NCBI GenBank assembly: GCA_017965425.1
Contig: JAGCPY010000032.1
Span: 1-51,060 of the forward strand
Direction of reading: 5' to 3'
DNA length: 51,060 bases
Origin: Bacteroidaceae bacterium
GTDB lineage: Bacteria > Bacteroidota > Bacteroidia > Bacteroidales > Bacteroidaceae
Translations under genes and position numbers: made by a program
The notes under the pieces: generated by a model
Told to the model about the DNA's origin: nothing
Database searches by the model: none
Seen by the model: the letters and a program-made list of their open reading frames with translations, nothing else
Part shown: in pieces, positions 48,571 to 51,060 of the stretch
Layout: each line of letters opens with the position of its first letter
How positions within the stretch are numbered: position 1 is the stretch's first letter

Positions 48571-49326
48571 ATGGCACAGATAGATGATTTCTTTATGCGT
48601 GAAAACAGGGTGGAAGGCATTACCGATTCTGACTATCAGAATGCACACCCTTATGTAGAAGCCGCACAGGCTTTTGCGCAAACAACTTATCAGAGTATCT
48701 ACATCATCGACTACTACAAGAAGAACTTTCTTTTTGTCTCAGACAATGCACTTTTCCTATGTGGAAGAACTGCAGAGGAGGTGAAGCAGATGGGCTACGG
48801 GTTCTATCTAAATTATGTTCCCGAAGAGGAAGTGCCAATGTTGCTGGAATTGAATCGTTCAGGTTTTCGTGCTTTCTATGACCAGCCAATAGAAAAACGC
48901 CGATTGTGTATGATGTCGTATGATTTTCATATAGAGAACGAGGGTCGTAAGAAACTAATCAATCACAAGATTACACCACTTGTCATGACTAATGACGGGC
49001 GCGTATGGTTGGCACTTTGCACAATTTCCTTATCTGCTCATAGGGATGCCGGACATATCCAAATGCGTATGCTTGGACAAAGTTACTATTGGGAATATTC
49101 TCTTGATGGTCATCGCTGGAAACAATGTGACCTCATTATTCTAAAGCCAGAGGAAAAACAAGTATTGGCCTTGGCTGCAAGAGGCAACTCTATACATGAC
49201 ATCAGCGAACAAATGTATCGTTCTGTTGATACGATTAAACTTTACCGGCGAAATCTCTTTGAGAAACTAAATGTGACGAGTATAACAGAGGCTGTTGCTT
49301 TTGCTTCCAACTACGGCCTTTTGTAA
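48571..49326 (+). CDS. LuxR-type transcriptional regulator with a PAS-like sensor
   Basis: The 251-residue protein has an N-terminal region of about 150 residues (YQSIYIIDYYKKNFLFVSDNALFLCGRTAEEVKQMG) with the look of a PAS domain. A C-terminal LuxR/GerE helix-turn-helix follows (LKPEEKQVLALAARGNSIHDISEQMYRSVDTIKLYRRNLFEKLNV, about 192-236). No receiver domain is visible, so it is not a standard response regulator. It lies directly upstream of an outer-membrane receptor gene and may control it. The gap contains a candidate operator (49356-49409). Confidence 0.85.
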   Translation: MAQIDDFFMRENRVEGITDSDYQNAHPYVEAAQAFAQTTYQSIYIIDYYKKNFLFVSDNALFLCGRTAEEVKQMGYGFYLNYVPEEEVPMLLELNRSGFRAFYDQPIEKRRLCMMSYDFHIENEGRKKLINHKITPLVMTNDGRVWLALCTISLSAHRDAGHIQMRMLGQSYYWEYSLDGHRWKQCDLIILKPEEKQVLALAARGNSIHDISEQMYRSVDTIKLYRRNLFEKLNVTSITEAVAFASNYGLL

Positions 49327-49355
49327 ACTCTTCAATTATAAAGCGTCATTCTTCT

Positions 49356-49409
49356 ACTACACAAAAGGGTAGTTGTTGCCTATAGAAAAGCAGAACTACA
49401 CTTTTGTGT
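49356..49409. promoter_or_regulatory. Inverted and direct repeats upstream of the receptor gene
   Basis: ACACAAAAG (49359-49367) and CTTTTGTGT (49401-49409) are inverted repeats, and ACTACAC occurs directly at 49356 and 49395. No T-tract follows, so an operator for the LuxR-type regulator is more likely than a terminator. A weak -7 (TATTTTG, 49434-49440) lies downstream. Confidence 0.45.
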
Positions 49410-49471
49410 TATATTGGTTGTAGTCTTTTCATTTATTTTGCAGCAAAAATCACAAATAAAATCGCAAGGAT

Positions 49472-51060
49472 ATGAAAAGACTGATTCTATTTTCCATGAT
49501 GTGTCTCGTGGTGATAGCCTCGACAGCACAAGACATCAGCGGCAGGGTGATTGACGAGCAGGCCCAGCCGATGCCATTTGTCAATGTTGTACTCGTCAAT
49601 CGTGCCGACTCCGCTTTCGTTGCAGGAGCCGTTACTAAGGATGATGGCACCTTTTCTATTACCACCGAGCGTAACGATGGTTTGCTGAAAGTGTCGAGCG
49701 TAGGATATACAATAAGGTATATAGATGCACGGCAGGGTAACATGGGCGACATTCAGATGCACCCTAACACGCAGACACTCAGTGAGGTCGTTGTGAAAGG
49801 TCATGTCCCCCAGTTCCAAATGGGCAGCGAGGGATTCGTGACAAACGTCACAAACACCCCGCTCAGCCAGATAGGTACTGCCGACGATGTGCTGAAACAC
49901 GTGCCTGGCATCATAGCCAAGGATGGAGTTTACGAAGTCTTCGGCAAAGGCTCGCCCATCATTTACATCAATGGCAGAAAGATGCGCAATAAAAAAGAAC
50001 TGGAACAATTGAAATCCACTGACATCAAGAGCGTAGAACTTATCTCCAATCCTGGTGCAAAGTATGATGCAACCGTGGGAGCCATCGTGAAGATTCAAAC
50101 CATTCGTAGGGCTGGCGATGGCTTCAGCATAGACACATGGGGGCGCTGGCGACAGGGGCACAAAGCCCAGAAGTCCGCCTCGCTTGACATGAATTATCGT
50201 CAAAATGGACTTGACATCTTTACCTCTCTATGGGTCAGCAAAGGGAAGTATCTGCAACAGTCGGCACTCACGCAAGAAGTACAGGGCGATACGCTATGGC
50301 AGCAAAAGAATGAGATGCAGACGGATATTGTCAACCGTGAATATAGCATTGAAGGCGGTTTCAACTACATGCTGAACGAGCATCACAGTTTCGGTATGAA
50401 ATACGAGGCGACATTACCATCCACTTCTGATGAAATGACCGTACTGACAAGCGATGTAATGGCAAACGGCCAATTCTACGACAAATGGAAAAACCTGACC
50501 AACAAGCAGACCAAGGGGATTGCAGGTCATAAAATGAATGCTTATTATTTAGGCAAGATTGGAAAGCTGGACGTTGACTGGAACATTGACTATCTGCACA
50601 GTGGCTACAACGAGCAAAGTAAGATTGAAGAGACTTGCCAAATACAAGACAATCGCCTGATTGATACCGAGAACAGGGTGAGAAACAATATGTTCGCAAC
50701 GAAACTCACGATGACCTATCCTCTGTTTGGCGGTTCTCTGGACTTTGGCGCAGAATACATCAATACCGACCGACAGGATGACTATGCGAATCCGCAGAAC
50801 TTTGTCGCCTCCAATTACAGCACACTGAAAGAGCAAAGCATCAGCCCCTATGTGGAGTATTCCAAGATGTTACCCAAGATTGGTATGTTGCGGGCCGGGC
50901 TTCGCTATGAACACGTGAAGTTCGACTATTATGAAAGTGACAACCTTGTGGAAGAGCAGAGCCGCAGTTATGGGAATCTCTATCCGTCCCTCTCCTTTGC
51001 TACACGTCTTGGCAAGGTACAGGCACAGATAGCCTATTCTGCCAAGACCACACGCCCCAC
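49472..51060 (+). CDS. Outer-membrane beta-barrel receptor, 3' end outside the window
   Basis: The open reading frame from the ATG at 49472 runs off the window edge, giving at least 529 residues. A signal peptide (KRLILFSMMCLVVIASTAQ) is followed by a carboxypeptidase-regulatory-like domain (DISGRVIDEQAQPMPFVNVVLVN, about 20-42). Next come a plug-like domain (ADDVLKHVPGIIAKDGVYEVFGKGSPIIYINGRKM, about 138-172; TDIKSVELISNPGAKYDATVGAIVKI) and the start of a barrel with repeated beta strands. This is the plan of the TonB-dependent-receptor-like outer membrane beta-barrel family of Bacteroidales. No SusD partner is visible in the window. AAGGA precedes the start at very short spacing. Confidence 0.88.
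   Translation, partial: MKRLILFSMMCLVVIASTAQDISGRVIDEQAQPMPFVNVVLVNRADSAFVAGAVTKDDGTFSITTERNDGLLKVSSVGYTIRYIDARQGNMGDIQMHPNTQTLSEVVVKGHVPQFQMGSEGFVTNVTNTPLSQIGTADDVLKHVPGIIAKDGVYEVFGKGSPIIYINGRKMRNKKELEQLKSTDIKSVELISNPGAKYDATVGAIVKIQTIRRAGDGFSIDTWGRWRQGHKAQKSASLDMNYRQNGLDIFTSLWVSKGKYLQQSALTQEVQGDTLWQQKNEMQTDIVNREYSIEGGFNYMLNEHHSFGMKYEATLPSTSDEMTVLTSDVMANGQFYDKWKNLTNKQTKGIAGHKMNAYYLGKIGKLDVDWNIDYLHSGYNEQSKIEETCQIQDNRLIDTENRVRNNMFATKLTMTYPLFGGSLDFGAEYINTDRQDDYANPQNFVASNYSTLKEQSISPYVEYSKMLPKIGMLRAGLRYEHVKFDYYESDNLVEEQSRSYGNLYPSLSFATRLGKVQAQIAYSAKTTRP

Overview
The window looks like a chromosomal segment of a member of the Bacteroidales, most likely a Prevotella-like (Prevotellaceae) species. The evidence is the repeated Bacteroidota promoter signature (TAnnTTTG, sometimes with an upstream TTTG 19-21 bp away), a full-length SprA (type IX secretion translocon), BACON/GLUG and PEGA/FGE surface proteins, a GH92-BSP fusion, and AATGAA-rich spacers between genes. 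There is no rRNA, tRNA or CRISPR array. Most genes are on the plus strand.

Layout. 1-4.2 kb: a structured RNA candidate, a membrane protein gene broken by one in-frame TAG, and a 940-residue surface lipoprotein. 4.2-8.9 kb: a Zur/Fur-like regulator, xseB, ilvE, trmB and a DUF3667 membrane protein, with several repeat families between them. 8.9-16 kb: mrp/apbC, a C_GCAxxG_C_C protein, a GH92 mannosidase fused to a BSP metallopeptidase-like domain, then yicC-gmk-nadD. 16.5-20.2 kb: a divergent lrp/metY pair with nearly touching promoters and a two-domain rhamnogalacturonan acetylesterase-like SGNH protein. 20.3-28.9 kb: ruvA and sprA. 29.3-33.8 kb: purB, an rluB-type pseudouridine synthase with a long YQPRGG tail, and asnS. 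33.8-38 kb: a PEGA/FGE-fold protein and an LPP20-like protein. 38-42.4 kb: etfB-etfA-(DUF559)-acyl-CoA dehydrogenase. 42.5-47.1 kb: a 127-bp MITE, an alkaline-phosphatase-superfamily protein, purN, gene debris (integrase end, S8 protease prodomain joined to a T9SS-like tail) and a DUF4886 SGNH protein. 47.5-51 kb: an Abi_2/AbiF HEPN protein behind its own promoter and a hairpin RNA leader, a LuxR-type regulator, and the start of an outer-membrane beta-barrel receptor cut by the window edge.

The most unusual content is in the repeats. (1) Four intergenic elements share one architecture: outer 23-24 bp arms built from CCCTCAATCCCTCACC, variable spacers, and (in three of them) inner arrays of GGTGAGGGA. 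One is a 101-bp inverted repeat with a single mismatch. GAAGGT/ACCTTC modules lie beside them. (2) A family of short GC-rich palindromes occurs between genes and also in frame inside at least five coding sequences, including EtfA, an acyl-CoA dehydrogenase and an SGNH esterase. A DUF559 nuclease-like gene sits in the middle of the densest cluster, which suggests (as inference) a selfish palindrome/nuclease pair. (3) The AbiF-type toxin gene with its hairpin leader fits the RNA-antitoxin systems discussed as relatives of Cas13 ancestry.

Functionally the window mixes housekeeping genes (tRNA modification and charging, purine, NAD and branched-chain amino acid metabolism, Holliday junction processing) with surface glycan degradation and secretion, and one defence locus next to a regulated outer-membrane receptor.
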